Shown here: in pieces, positions 22,440 to 34,387 of the stretch
Position numbering within the stretch: the first letter of the stretch is position 1
Layout of the letters: the number at the start of each line of letters is the position of its first letter
Source: Dasypus novemcinctus
Taxonomy: Eukaryota; Chordata; Mammalia; Cingulata; Dasypodidae
Reading direction: 5' to 3'
Assembly: GCF_030445035.2 (NCBI RefSeq)
Contig: NC_080673.1
Span: forward strand, 155,182,216 to 155,246,215
DNA length: 64,000 bases
Translations under genes and position numbers: made by a program
Notes under the pieces: model-generated
Told to the model about the DNA's origin: nothing
What the model saw: the letters and a program-made list of their open reading frames with translations, nothing else
Database searches by the model: none

Positions 22440-23130
22440 CTCAAATAGTCAGGAATAAACTTAACCAATGACATAAAGCACTTGTATTCAGAAAACTGCA
22501 ACTCAATGTTAAAAGAAATCAAAAAAAGGTCTAAATAACTAGAAAAACACTCCATGCACAAGTATTGGAAGACTAAATATCATTAAGATGTCAAATCTAC
22601 TCAAATTAATATACAGATTTAATGCAATTCTGATAAATATTCCATCAGAATTTTTTAAAAAATTGAAAACATAATCATCAAATTTATTTGGAAAGGTAAG
22701 GGATCCTGAATACCGAGAAACATCATAAAAAGGAAAAGCAAACCCTTATATTCAGAATTTAAATCATATTACCTAGCTATAGTGGTAAAAACAGCATGGT
22801 ACTGACCTAAAGACAGACACAATAGACCAATGGAACCAACTCTATGGTTCAGAAACAAACCCTCACAGGTATGGTCAAGTGATTGTTGACGAGCCTGTCA
22901 AACTCACACAGCTTGGGCAGAACAATCCATTCAACAAATGGTGCTGAAAGAATTGGACATCCATAGCTGAAAGAAGGAAAGAGGACCCCATTCTAACACC
23001 TTATCCAAAACTAATCCAAAATGGATCAAAAAACTAAAAATAAAAGCAAGAACCATAAAATTTCTAGAAGAAATTATTGGAAAATATCTTCAAGACCAGG
23101 TGGTAGGTGATGGATTCTTAAAGGAGATAA
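22440..23130 (+). mobile_element. LINE-1 ORF2 post-RT fragment
   Basis: CAGGAATAAACTTAACCAATG, CATTAAGATGTCAAATCTAC, AATTTATTTGGAAAGGTAAG and CCAAAATGGATCAAAAAAC follow the ORF2 order after the RT. The frame is broken by stops. It ends near 23130, where a different, repetitive tail begins. Confidence 0.8.
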
Positions 23131-24215
23131 GAGAAGGACTGAGTGGACTACTGATGTTTAATGTATGTAGAAGTTTTAATTAGCTTTACTGTAGAAATAT
23201 GGAAATGTATAGAGTGGATGGTGACACACAGTGAGTAACAGCTAGTTTATAAATGGGGGTGTGACTGAAAATGGTAGTCTAGGTATGTAAATGCCAATTG
23301 ACAGAATGTTTGAGAATAATCTAGGAACTGGATAGCACAGTAAACCAAGAGGTAGGTGAGAATTGTGGCTGATGGTACAGATGCAAGAGTGTCCTTTGTT
23401 AGCTAGAACAAATGTATATCACTACTACAAGGTGCTGGGAATGTGGAGAAGCATGGGGAAAGTACAGCTGGAGTGACCTACGGACTGTGGTTAGTAGTAA
23501 TAATATAATATTCTTGCATCTATGCAAAACATGTACTGTGTTGATACTGAGGCAGTATGGAAAATGTGAGCCAAATGTACACTATGGACATGGCAACAAT
23601 CAGATGATATTCTATCTGTAGCAAATGACACACCACATTGTGGTGTATTGATGGAGGGGTGTTGTTTGGGAATTCTGCACATGTGCATGATTGTTTTATA
23701 AGTTGACAACTTCTGTCATAAAAAAATATTTTAAAAATAATAATAGGGTGGGTCATGGGAAAAACATACCAAATGTAAGAAAAGAACAATGATTAGTAGT
23801 AAGATTTTGAGAGTATTCTTTCATAGTTTGTAACAAACATCTCACAACAATGCAAGGTGTTGGTAGAGGGTTGATGTATTGGACCCCTGTGTGATGTTAT
23901 GCGTGTTTGCTTGGTAAGTTCACAACTTTTACTATACACTTAATTGTTTATGTATGTTCATATATAAATGATATAAAGATGATAACAATCAGATTGGTTA
24001 GGGGAAAACTACTTTGTTTAGTAGTAATATTTTGACAATGCTCTTTAATCATTAGTTAAAAAGGCTTTAAAACAAAGCAAGTTATTGCTGGTAGGGTGAA
24101 ATATTATTTATGTTTGTTTGATGTTATATATGTTTGTTTTGTAAGTTCACAACTATTATCCATTTATTGTTTATGTATGTTTATTTATGAGTGATATATT
24201 TCAAAAAATTTTTAA
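23131..24215 (+). repeat. L1/HAL1-like 3'UTR with about 235-bp tandem units
   Basis: Noncoding AT-rich sequence. Two units align well: 23745-23965 and about 23978-24205, sharing TAGTAGTAA.ATTTTGA, GTAAGTTCACAACT, TTGTTTATGTATGTT and a final TGATAT. A third, more diverged unit occupies about 23485-23735 (GGTTAGTAGTAATAATATAA, ATAAGTTGACAACT). Such repeats occur in some L1 and HAL1 3'UTRs; the exact source family is not certain. Confidence 0.6.
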
Positions 24216-24220
24216 AAAAT

Positions 24221-26160
24221 AAACTCAAGATGGATCAAAGATCTAAATATAAGAGCCAAGACCATAAAGACAATGTAAGGAAGCATCTACAGGACCTTGC
24301 AATAGGAAATGGCTTCATGAACTTCACACCCAAAGCACAAGCAGAGAAAGAAAAAATAAGTAAATGGCACTTCGTCAAAATCAAAACCTTTTGCACCTCA
24401 AAGGAGTTTGTCAAGAAAGTGAAAAGACGGCCTGCCCAATGAAAGAAAATATTTGGCAACCATATATCTATTAGGAACCTAACATCCAGCATATATAAAG
24501 AAATCCTATATCTAGAAAATAAAAAGACAAAAAACCCATTTTAAAAATGAGGAAGAGATTTAAATAGCTCCTTCTCCAAAGAAGAAACACAAATGGCTAA
24601 AAAGCACATGAAAATATGCTCAACATCACTAGTTATTAGGGAAATGCAAATAAAAACTACAATGAGATACCATCTTACACCCATTAGACTGGTGGATATT
24701 AAAAAAACAGAGGACTACAAGTACTGCAGAGAATGTGGAGGAATGGGAACCCTCATCCACTGCTGTGGGAATGTAGAAGAATCCAGCCATTGTGGAGGAC
24801 AATTTAGCAGTTCCTCAAAAACTAGCTTGATTTGCCATATGACCTAGCAATTCCACTGCTAGGTATATACCCAGAAGAACTGAAAACAAGGATACGAACT
24901 GACATATGCACACCAATGTTCATAGTAGCCTTATTCACCATTGCCAAAAGTTGGAATCAACCCAAATGCCCATCAAAAGAATGGATAAATAAAATGTGGT
25001 ATATACATACTGTGGCATACTACTCAGCTATAAGAAGGAATATAGTACTAACACACATGGATGAATCTTGAGGACCTTATGTTGAGTAAAGCAAGCCAGG
25101 CACTGAAGAACAAATACTACACGACCTCTCCAATATGAATTAAGCAAAGCAAGCTGTCTCAGAGATGGAGAGTCTGGAAGATAGGCTTACAGGAAATAGG
25201 GGGGACAAGGAAGGTTGTGAGCAATGCCCACATGGGTGAAATCTATGATAAAGTGGCAGTAAGTAGTTGTGTGGTGAAAAGATGTGACAGGGGTATAGGA
25301 ATACTATCGAGTTGGGCTGTGCAGGCTTGATGGGGCCAGGGTTGGGAGGATGGGTCGAATGGTCCATGGAATTGAGGGAGGGTTGAGGCGGGGGAGCAGG
25401 TAAACATGGGAGATTGGTGGCTACGTGGTTGAAACTATAATGTTGAGAAAACTCTTTAGACAATATAATATAATAAGGAAGGATTACTGGTTTAGGGTGT
25501 TAGATGGGGGGCATTTGGCACAGGATATACCTGGGGCAGGCTTCTAGGGAGTGTGTGAGTGCTCATCTTCTCAGAGTGTGTGATATCAGTGGGTGGAGAC
25601 CCATACAATGAGCAGGAAGGTGTTGTACCCTCATCCTGGGGAGGCCTGATGTTCTCAAACAGAGGGGAGGGTGTCTCTCGAGAGCATGGGTGGCTCCTAA
25701 TGGGGGAGGATAGACTAGTGTGTCAAACCCTCAGCATTGTTGCAAGTATCTACGAATCGAATCACGTCCTTCAAGCAGTGGAGCTTGGTTGTCGCTGTGG
25801 GCCCCGAGGGGAGGGAGAGGAATAGAACAGATAGAAGAGGGGGTGGTAATTGGGGGGCAATGGAAGTGTTCTGCATGATCGTGCAATGATGGATACAGAC
25901 CATGTTAAATTTAACCAAAAATTTATAAAAGTGTACAGTCTAAAATGTAAACCATAATATAAACTACTGACCATGGTTAGTAGCTATGTTTCAATATTTT
26001 TATATCACTTGTAGCTAATATAACATCCACATGTAAAAAGATCATTGTTGGCGAAGGGGGAAAAAGGGGAAGATGTTGGGTATGTGGGAGTCCCCTAAAT
26101 GCTGTTTGTGACTTTACTATGACCTAAAACTTCCTTGAAGACATAATGAAAAAAAAAAGA
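24221..26160 (+). mobile_element. LINE-1 3' end: ORF2 C-terminus, 3'UTR and A-tail
   Basis: It opens with CAAGATGGATCAAAGATC (ORF2, post-RT), overlapping in content the piece at 22440-23130, so it is a separate copy. It reads through GAGATACCATCTTACACCC and the CWR.CG-type zinc-knuckle region (near 24725) to the ORF2 end around 25070. The 3'UTR (25140-26145) is a GGGG-rich strand followed by an A-run at 26149-26158. Broken frame; 5' truncated. Confidence 0.82.
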
Positions 26161-26289
26161 CGTAAGACACTGAGGAAGAAATAGAAGAGATTGCCTTGTC
26201 TCTGTACATACAAGACAACACCTATTACAAGGATGAAAGGTGAAACATCAAATAAATTTTTTAATAATATTTTTCATTTTTTAATACCC

Positions 26290-26645
26290 CAATTTTTTTA
26301 CATTATTTTAGTTTTTCTAAATTATTATGTATTTTATTTTTTTCCCACTCTAACCCATGTTTTATTCCTCCATCCTGAGGACCCTGGGATGGCGATGCCC
26401 ACACCACCTCTAAATTGAAAGGGGTGTTAGATCCCACATGACTGATGGATGGGATTCTCCTGCTTGCAATTGTAGACTCTCATGGTTCCTTGGTGTGGTG
26501 GTTGGCCATCCTCACCTCCTTGTTAGCTGACCTTGGTTAAGTCCAATGAACTGGAGGGTAGGTGCTGCAACTCTGCTGAGGCTCAGGGCCCAGCTGGCAC
26601 ATGGACAGTCCAAAGAGTCTTGTCTCCTAGGCATACATGTATTTT
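26290..26645 (-). mobile_element. LINE-1 3'UTR piece, antisense
   Basis: This is the reverse complement of the part of the L1 3'UTR present in sense at about 27600-27850: GGATGGCGATGCCCAC, CCACCTCTAAATTG, TGGTTGGCCATCCTCACC, GAGGCTCAGGGCCCAGCTGG. It does not reach the extreme 3' end. Confidence 0.65.
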
Positions 26646-26689
26646 ATTTCTAATATTTAAACCTATCATTACTATTTTATTTTCCTAAC

Positions 26690-28765
26690 TGAATTTGGCA
26701 ATATATTAGGCTTCATTTTTTAAGAAGTTTTGGATCACAGAGGGGTTCAACTATGGCAAGGGAGGAGCACTGGTGTGGGGTATCATTGATGGGGGATACA
26801 TGGGAGGGAGTTTGCCTGGGCATGCATATAGGGTATATAGATATGTTTGGATGTTCGCTGGGTATTGACACAGTGGGTAGAGATTCACACAACTAAGGGA
26901 GTACTGGGTTCCCATCCTGGGGAGTTCTGTCACATTCCCCAATGGAACAGCAACAATCCCCCAAATGCAAGGGCAATGACGGGTGAAGAAGGATGGTCCA
27001 ATGATGGGCCCTTGATACTGATGACTATGCTTATGAGCCTGTGTGTTTGAAATTACAACTTGGCATAGTGTTGCAGGGTGCCTAAGAGTTACCTCCTGAG
27101 AGCCTCCATGTTGCTCAAATGTGGCCACTGTCTAAGCCAAATTCAGCATATAAATGCATTCCCTACCCCCAGTGCAGGACATGACTCTTGGGGATGAGCC
27201 TCCCTGGTGCCAAGGGATTACTACCAAGCACTGGCTGGTGGTGCAACTAGAAAAAGATCTTGAATAAAAGGGGGAAATGGTAAAGACAAATGAGTTTATA
27301 TGGCTAAGAGACTTCAAAATGAGTCAGAAGGTCATCAGAGGGGTCACACTTAACACATGTCTCAGCAGGATCTCAGAGACAGCCAAAGTAGATACAACTC
27401 CAGGTAGCAGTGCTCCTGAGGGCTACAGAGACACTCAAGTCCTATGGTCATGGCAGATGGCTCTGGAGTTTGGTGCCATGCCAGTGGGCCCTACTTTGGA
27501 ATTTGTGCTCCTGAGTGTTATGGATTGGACTCAGATGTGACTTCTCTACACATGCCTCTTCTGTCCTCTTATTGAAACTGGGGTTAGTGTATGCCTAGGA
27601 GACTCAAATCTCTGGGATGTCCATGTGCCAGCTAGGCCCTGAGCCTCAGCGGTATTACATCACCTACTCTCCAGTTCGTTGGACTTGAGGTGAGTATGGT
27701 CAACCACCATACTCAGGAACAGAGAGAGTCTACAGCTGAGGGCATTGGAGACCTATCCACCAGCCTTGTAGGATCAAATCTCCCTCTCACTTGAGAGGTG
27801 GAGTGGGCATCGCCATCCCAGGATCCTTAGGATGGAGGAATTAAATATGGATTAGAGTGGACTAGGGAGGCGGATTTGGCCCAGCGGTTAGGGCATCCGT
27901 CTACCACATGGGAGGTCCACGGTTCAAACTCTGGACCTCCCTGACCCATGTGGAGCCGGCCCATGTGCAGTTCTGATGCTAGCAAGGAGTGCCGTGCCAC
28001 GCAGGGGTATCCCCCGCACAGGGGAGCCCCACGCACAAGGAGTGCGTCCTGTAAGGAGAGCCGCCCAGCGTGAAAGAAAGTGCAGCCTGCCTAAGAATGG
28101 CACCACACACACAGAGAGCTGACACAACAAGATGATGCAACAAAAAGAAACACAGATTCCCATACTGCTGACAACAATAGAAGCGGACAAAGAAGACACA
28201 GCAAATAGACACAGAGAACAGACAACCGGGGTGGGTGGAACAGACAACCAGGGTGGGTGGGTGGGGGGAAGTGTAGAGAAATAAATAAATAAATAAATCT
28301 TTTAAAAAAAAGAGTGGACTTACTGGTATTCTACTATAGAATTATTGTGACTCTAGCAATGGGAGATATTATATCCTTGATGTGGAGACAGTGGCCATGG
28401 GAGCTGCTGAAGGCAGGGAGAGGCAGAAAAAGGTATGACACAGGGGCATTTTGAGATTTGGAGTTGTCCTGAATGATATTGCAGGGACAGATATAAGATA
28501 TTATATATCCTACCATTACCCACTGAATCAACTGGTAGAGTGTGTAAACTACAATGTAAACTACAATCCATGCCGGGTAGTAGTGCTCCAAAATGTATTC
28601 CTCAAATGCAAAAATGTACCACACTAATGCAAGAAGTTGTTGATGTGAGAAAAGTGGGGGTTGTGGGGAGTGGGGCATATGGGAACCTCCTATATTTTTT
28701 TATTGTACATTTTGTGTATCTATGTATCTTTTAAAAATGAATAAAAATATATTTTTAAAAAGTAC
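26690..28765 (+). mobile_element. LINE-1 3'UTR, sense, about 1.6 kb excluding the SINE
   Basis: A long noncoding L1 tail: GGATGAGCCTCCCTGGTGCC, GAGTTTATATGGCTAAGAG, CCCTGAGCCTCAGC, GAGTGGACTTACTGG, then the extreme 3' end (ATGCAAGAAGTTGTTGATG, GGGGAGTGGGGCATATGGG) and an A-rich tail near 28740-28765. It serves as the in-window reference for the antisense copies at 126-828, 26290-26645 and 51817-52110. Confidence 0.75.
27864..28310 (+). mobile_element. DAS-type SINE (long form), sense, inside L1 3'UTR
   Basis: The head GAGGCGGATTTGGCCCAGCG, box B GGTTCAAACTC, long body and A-tail are all present. The TSD AGAGTGGACT is perfect at 27854-27863 and 28311-28320. Near 28215-28260 the segment CAGACAACC.GGGTGGGTGG is duplicated. 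Confidence 0.92.
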
Positions 28766-30290
28766 ATGAAAAGATGCTGAACATTACTCGCTGTAGGGAA
28801 ATACAAACCAAAACTATAGAGATATCATTTCACATCCATAAAAATGGCTAAGATTACAAAAACAAAAACAAAAGCACAAAACTACAAGGGTTGGAGAGGA
28901 TGTGGAGAAATAGGAACTCTCATTCATTGCTGGTGTGAATGTAAAATGGTGCAGCTGCTGTGGAAGACAGTTTGGCAGTTTCTCAGGAAGCTTAGTATAG
29001 AATTGCCAAATGACCCAGCAATCCCTTCTACTAGATATATACCCAAAAAAATTGAAAGCAGGGACTCGAACAGATATTTGCACACTGATATTCATAGCAG
29101 CATTATTCACAATTACCAAAATATGGAATCAGCTCAAGTGTCCATCTACACCGATCCATGTGATAACATGGATGAACCCTGAGGTCATTGTGCTGAGTGA
29201 AATGAACCAGACACAGAATGCCAAAGTGTATGATCTCACTGACATGAAAGTGAGACCATGTCACTAGGCTGGATTAGGGAGTTGATGCTTAATTTGTACA
29301 CCATTTTTATTTAGGTTGATTGTAACAGTTTTGAAAATGGATAGTGGTGACGGTAGCACAACATCATGAACGTAATTAAAAGCACTGACTTATATAGTGA
29401 ATGTAGTTAAAAGGGAAATTTTATGTTGTATACGTGTTACTAGAATAAAAATTAACAGATAAAACATAGGAATGTATAACATAGTGGTCCCTCTTGTAAA
29501 CAATGGACTGTGGTTAATGGTACAAGTATAAACATGTTCTTTCATAATTTATATTAAATGTACCACATTAATGCATGGTGTTAATAATATGGAGGTATAT
29601 GGGGAAAATATATCTAATGTCAACTATAGACTATAATAGCACAATTTTAATATTCTTTCGTTAATTGTAACAAAGGTACTACATTAATGCAAAGTGTCAA
29701 CAATAAGGAGGTATGTAGCAGTTTGATATGGTTATGGAAATAGATACTGGATTATGTTTGTAATCTGGTCTGTACCTGGGTGTGATTGAGTTCTGATTAG
29801 GGCTTTGATTGGGCCACATAATTAGGGTGTTGAGTCCCACCCACCAAGGGGTGGGGACTCACAGATAAAAGGTGTGGCAAAGGACAGAGTTGGGGGTTCT
29901 TAATGTTGGAGTTTTGATGTTGGAGCTTGATGCTGAAATCTTAAGCTGGAGCCCCAGGGAAAGAGACAGAACCATTCTGAGAGTCTACAGCTGACCTTGT
30001 GGAGAAAACAAAGGAGCCAAACCCAGAGGAACCCAGGAAGCCTGAACCCTGGCAGACGTCGGCCGCCATCTTGTTCCAACACACGAAAACAGACTTTGGT
30101 GAGGGAAGTAACTTATGTTTTATGGCCTGGTATCTGTAAGCTCCTACCCCAAGTAAATACCCTTTATGAAAACCAACCAATATCTGGTATTTTGCATCAG
30201 CACCCCTTTGGCTAACTAATACAAGGTATATGGGAACACTGTGTTTTTTACATGATTTTTCTATAAATCTACGATTTCTCTAATTAAAAA
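28766..30290 (+). mobile_element. Old LINE-1 3' end (ORF2 C-terminus and 3'UTR), split by an LTR
   Basis: GTTGGAGAGGATGTGGAGAA (28890) through GGAATCAGCTCAAGTGTCC encode the ORF2 C-terminus. A different, L1M-type 3'UTR follows, with the words ATGGACTGTGGTTAATGGT and TGTACCACATTAATGCA. It resumes after the LTR (GTATATGGGAACACTGTG, 30225-30242) and ends in CTAATTAAAAAAAATTT. Confidence 0.75.
29714..30223 (+). mobile_element. Complete solo LTR, xenarthran 5-bp-TSD family, sense
   Basis: It begins TGTAGCAGTTTGATATGG and ends GGCTAACTAATACA. The 5-bp TSD AGGTA is exact at 29709-29713 and 30224-30228, the ERVL/MaLR integration signature. It contains a GAGTCCCACCC..GGGGTGGGGACTC hairpin-like stretch near 29832 and an AAGTAAATACC poly(A)-like signal near 30154. 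No internal gag or pol. Confidence 0.85.
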
Positions 30291-31920
30291 AAATTTTTTT
30301 TTAAACTAAGAAGTTAATCACAATGTGTGTCTGGCTTTATTGCTGAAATAAGGACTGCATTTGAGTAAAACAATCTTTTGACTAGCTGGAGCCCTAAATA
30401 TCACCAACTTTAAAAGTGTTTTCTTCCTGTACGGTCAATCCCAGGCCCTCTGCATCAGTACTGAAACTGGCGACAAGATCTCAGAGACATAAAGGGGTTT
30501 ATCACAAATTTCTCAACCAGCTTTGACATGGAAAGTCCCGTGGATGCAACATCCTGACACACCAGTTTGCCTTGACATTATTTCTTCCAGCAATCCAGCT
30601 TCACAGCCTTTAATAGTGTACTTCAGACACCCTTACTAATCTTGCTGAAAATAAAGAGTACATTTTTGAAAAAATAAATAGGCCTTGATTTATAAGGTAG
30701 TGCTTTCACTTCCTCCCTACTGTTTTGATTATCACATGAAAGATTTATCTTTACAAAAAAAAAAAAAAGAAAGATTTATCTTATTCTCCTTTTGTTTAAA
30801 TTTGGAAACTGGAATTTTAAAGAGCAACTGATAAGCTACACATTCCAGATTGTAACGTCTTAGCCTAGTATTAACTCATCAGAAAAAAAAATAGCAGATT
30901 TCTATTTTTCATGAAAATATAGCAATAAAAATGCATTTGCAGTTACAAAATAGGTAAAGGTCATTTGTGGAGCTCATTAATCCTGCCACTCCTGTGAAAA
31001 AAGCTAAAAGCATTGCCTATATTTTACAACGGAAAAAAATTAATAGGTTCCATCTTGCTCTGGGTATAATAGCAAAGCCTCTGGTAGAGCCAGAAATAGA
31101 ATCTCAAGGGATTTGTTTTCCTTGTTTGATATAGAACAGGACAATACTCAAGCAGTCTCATTAAAATTATGCTACAGAAGAAGCACATCTACCTCTTCAC
31201 TCAATGTTCTTTAATAGAATTAAACAGTTTATTTGAGATGTACTGACCAAGTATAATTCTAATAGAATACATTGGATGCTAAGAATAACAGATAACATAT
31301 AATCATTTTTGTTTTAAAGAAAAAGGACTATTTAAAATCCAATATAATCAAATGCTATAAGGCAGGAAGCATTATTCTTTAGGCTCCAGAAGTCAACATG
31401 TAACTTCTAATATAGCTGCTTTAATATAAATCTTTAAAACATTCTCATTAAATCCGACAATCATTATAAGGAAAAGCACCTTCAAAATTACAGAAATTGG
31501 GGATTCCATGCTGCCATCTTGTGTCCACCATCTTGCCATTTCAACTATAATTTCAGTTTCCTTGAGAGTCCCCTAAGTTTGTGTGTTTGTGTACATGAGT
31601 GCACAAATGTTGAGTTACAACTTGAGCCACTGGCTGCTATACTGTTTGCATGTGCATAGAATTCACCAGCTTTCAGTCATCTATACTATTAGACTGGGAA
31701 TATAATAGCCCTTGCAAGGTTTTAGCTGTATGTGAGTCCTCAGGTGCCCAAAGAGGAATTTGGTAATGACTACTGGGTAGAATAGTTGCCAAGATTAAAA
31801 AGAGGTGATGTATGTAAAGCATTTAAAGGAGAGTAGAGCTTGTAGTAAGTACTCAATAAAGTTTATCTATTATTATCTGGACACATGCTGGCCTGAACAC
31901 ATGATGGTCTTGTAAATAGC
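30291..31920. other. Intergenic; MIR tail near 31830
   Basis: No gene seen. A short A-run (30755-30768) is followed by a repeat of AAAGATTTATCTT. GTAAGTACTCAATAAAGTTTA at 31843-31863, after ATGTATGTAAAGCATTTAAAG, is a MIR 3' tail in sense. The longest open frames are trivial. Confidence 0.45.
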
Positions 31921-31924
31921 AATG

Positions 31925-32097
31925 ATTTTTCAGTTGTTTTTATTGTGGTATACATATATATAAAACATAAAATTTGCCATGTTAACTATTTTAAGTAAAC
32001 AATTCGATGGCAATAATTATGTTTACAATGTTGTGCTCATCACCACCATCCATTACCAAAACTTTTTCATCACCCCAAAAAGAAATTCTTTACCCAT
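31925..32097 (-). mobile_element. Old LINE-1 3' end, antisense, left part
   Basis: ACATAAAATTTGCCATGTTAAC, CATCACCACCATCCATTACC and AACTTTTTCATCACCCC follow the complement of an old L1M 3' region. The element is cut at CCCAT (32093-32097) and resumes after 40444 with the same CCCAT. Confidence 0.75.
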
Positions 32098-32189
32098 TGT
32101 TTTAGTTTGCTAAAGGCTACTAATGCAATATACCAGAAATAGGTTGGCTTTTACAATGGGAATTTATTAGGTTAAAAGCTTACAGTTCT
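32098..32189 (-). mobile_element. LTR (5-bp-TSD family), antisense, left part of a split copy
   Basis: It starts TGTTTTAGTTTGCTAAAGG right after CCCAT. It shares CCAGAAATAGGTTGGCTTTT and AAGCTTACAGTTC with the other antisense LTRs. The remainder lies at 40048-40444; a whole L1 occupies the middle. Confidence 0.75.
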
Positions 32190-32392
32190 ACATTTCTAGG
32201 ATGATGGCAGACTAGAAAGACACAGGATTCTCTTCTCTCCCAGAAAAATAGCTAGGGGACAAGCAGAAATGACCCACAAAAAAAATCTTCTAGGGTTTAG
32301 GACACCAGTGGAAGGCTAGACACCACCCAGAAGAGAGAGGGGCAAAGAAAAAGATTGTGACAGCAAAACTGTGATTTAAAAGCTACAGCTGG

Positions 32393-32600
32393 GAAGCAGA
32401 TGTAGCACAACTGGTTGAGTGCCTGCGTCCTATGTATGAGGTCCTGGAATCGAAGTACCTCCTAAAAACAAAACAAACAGATGAGAAGACTAACTCTCAC
32501 TGCGGAGGAGATGTAGCTCAGTGGTTGAGACCTGCTTCCCATATATGATGTCCTGGGTTCAAACTCTGGTTCCTCCTTTAAAAAAAGAAAAGAAAAGAAA
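32393..32600 (+). mobile_element. Two short tRNA-type SINE units in L1 5'UTR
   Basis: The first unit (32393-32480) has GGGAAGCAGATGTAGCACAA and a decayed box B. The second (32503-32600) has GGAGATGTAGCTCAGTGG and box B GGTTCAAACTC, ending in an (AAAAG)n tail. These are the short form: essentially a tRNA-Ala-like head plus A-tail. Confidence 0.72.
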
Positions 32601-33392
32601 GTTGTAGCTGCAACTGCTGACATCCTAACCCCACCCTATAGGCACTTTTGAATCCTCAGGCCTTGGGGGCAGTAGTTAGAGACAAACAGGGTCCAAGGGA
32701 TCCACCTCCCCAAGAAAGGGGAGACAGAGAGGGACATAGTCTGATGCTGTGTCATACTTTGGCCCACAAATTTGGTCTGCTGTGTCCAACAACAGGCTCC
32801 ATTTTTTGTCTTGGAAGCCAGCAAGGGACTAAAGAGATCTGATCCTCTCAGTCTCCCTCTCTCCTGACCAGGAGTGGATATTGAAGATGCAGAGGGGAGT
32901 GGAATTATTTCCTACCTGGGAAAAGGGAGGGGCTGCCAGCAAAGGTTGGAGAACTGCCTCTGAGAAAGTCTGAGTTATGAGGCTCTTAACCTCCTGGCAG
33001 AATCTTCTATCACTTTGATCCAGTTAGTGTTGCAGCGAACACACTTGGAGCAGGTTTTAAACTGAGAGGGCTTCCAAAGATCACCATCTGCTGGTGGACT
33101 AAGGAAGTGCACATGAGGAAATTAAAAGTAAATAAGAGAGGCTTTCCCGTACCTTTATAGCCTCCCTCCCCAAGACCCTTGAAAGCAAATCTGCATCCCA
33201 TTACTGGGTCCATTGCCTATTTGAGTAACTAACAGGGACAATCATCAAGACCCAGAACAGGTTGAACCAAGAATCCAAGAACAGCAGTAACTTACAGCCT
33301 CCCAACACTAAATCCCTATGAAAAAGAAAAATTGAGCATCAGAGTAAACTCAACATCCTAATCAGATGCTAGACATAAAAAAAAAAAAAATT

Positions 33393-33760
33393 ACAAGGAA
33401 GCAGATGTGGTTCAAGCAATTGAGCTCCCACCTACCACATGGGAGGTTCCAAGTTCGGTTCCCAATGCTCCCTAAAGAAGACAAGCAAGACAGCAAACTG
33501 ATGTGATAGGCAGGCGCAGTGAGCTGATGCAACAAGATGATGCAACAAGAGACATAAGGAGGAAAACATAATGAAAGACACAACAAAGCAGGGAGCAGGA
33601 TGGCTCAAGCTATTGGGTGCCTCCCTTCCACATGGGAAGTCCTGGGTTCAGTTCCCAGTGCCTCCTAAAAAGATTAGCTCACAAAAAAACAGACATGGCA
33701 AATGTAAACAATGAGGGGCTGGGGAAAAATAAATTAAATAAATCTTAAAAAGAAAAAAAA
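33393..33760 (+). mobile_element. Two DAS-type SINEs in tandem, sense
   Basis: Unit one (33393-33590): GGAAGCAGATGTGGTTCAAG, box B-like AAGTTCGGTTCCC. Unit two (33591-33760): GGGAGCAGGATGGCTCAAGC, box B GGTTCAGTTCCC, A-rich tail near 33735. They separate L1 5'UTR from ORF1. Confidence 0.75.
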
Positions 33761-34012
33761 TTTCAAGCCATACTAAGAAAATGAAAGCAATGGCCCAAGA
33801 AAAGGAAGATATCAAAGCCCCAGAAGAGGCACAGGATTTGACACAGCTAATCAACAAGGTGCACTCAAATTTCCAAAATCAAATCAATGAGTTGAAAGAC
33901 AGTACGACTGAAGAGAGAAAGGATATCAAGAAGACATTGAGCGAGCACAAAGAATTTGAAATACAGCTCATGGGAAGGAAAGACATGATACTTGAGAGCA
34001 AACACACATTAA

Positions 34013-34240
34013 AGGGAGTGGATGTGGCTCAAGCTGTTGAGCACCTGCTTCCCACATGGGAGGTCCCAGGTTTGGTTCCTGGTGCCTCCTAAAGACAAAA
34101 AAACAACAAGCAAACAAACAAAAAAATCATCTTAGGGTTGCTGATGTGGTTCAGTGGTTGAGTGCCAGCTTCCCACATATGAAGTGTTAGGTTCAATCCC
34201 CGGCCCTGGTACTTCCAAAAACAAAGAAACAAACAAAAAC
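34013..34240 (+). mobile_element. Two short tRNA-type SINE units in L1 ORF1
   Basis: GGGAGTGGATGTGGCTCAAG with box B GGTTTGGTTCC (34015-34125), then GGGTTGCTGATGTGGTTCAG with GGTTCAATCCC (34135-34250), each with an A-rich tail containing AAAC repeats. TSD around CACATTA (34001-34012 and 34251-34260). Confidence 0.7.
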
Positions 34241-34387
34241 AAAAACAAAAAAGCACATTAGAGGCATGCAACAGCAAACTCAAAATGATAAAAGAAATAA
34301 TAAATGGCACAGAAGACAGAACAGCTGAAATTGAAGAGAGAAAAGAACAGAGAGAGAAAGGAATGGAAAATAATTAAGCAGGGTTGA

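Noticed and set aside
32503-32600. Possible tRNA-Ala gene
   Set aside because: A and B boxes are present, but the flanks are A-tailed SINE, the acceptor stem does not pair well and the unit recurs across the window. It is a tRNA-derived SINE.
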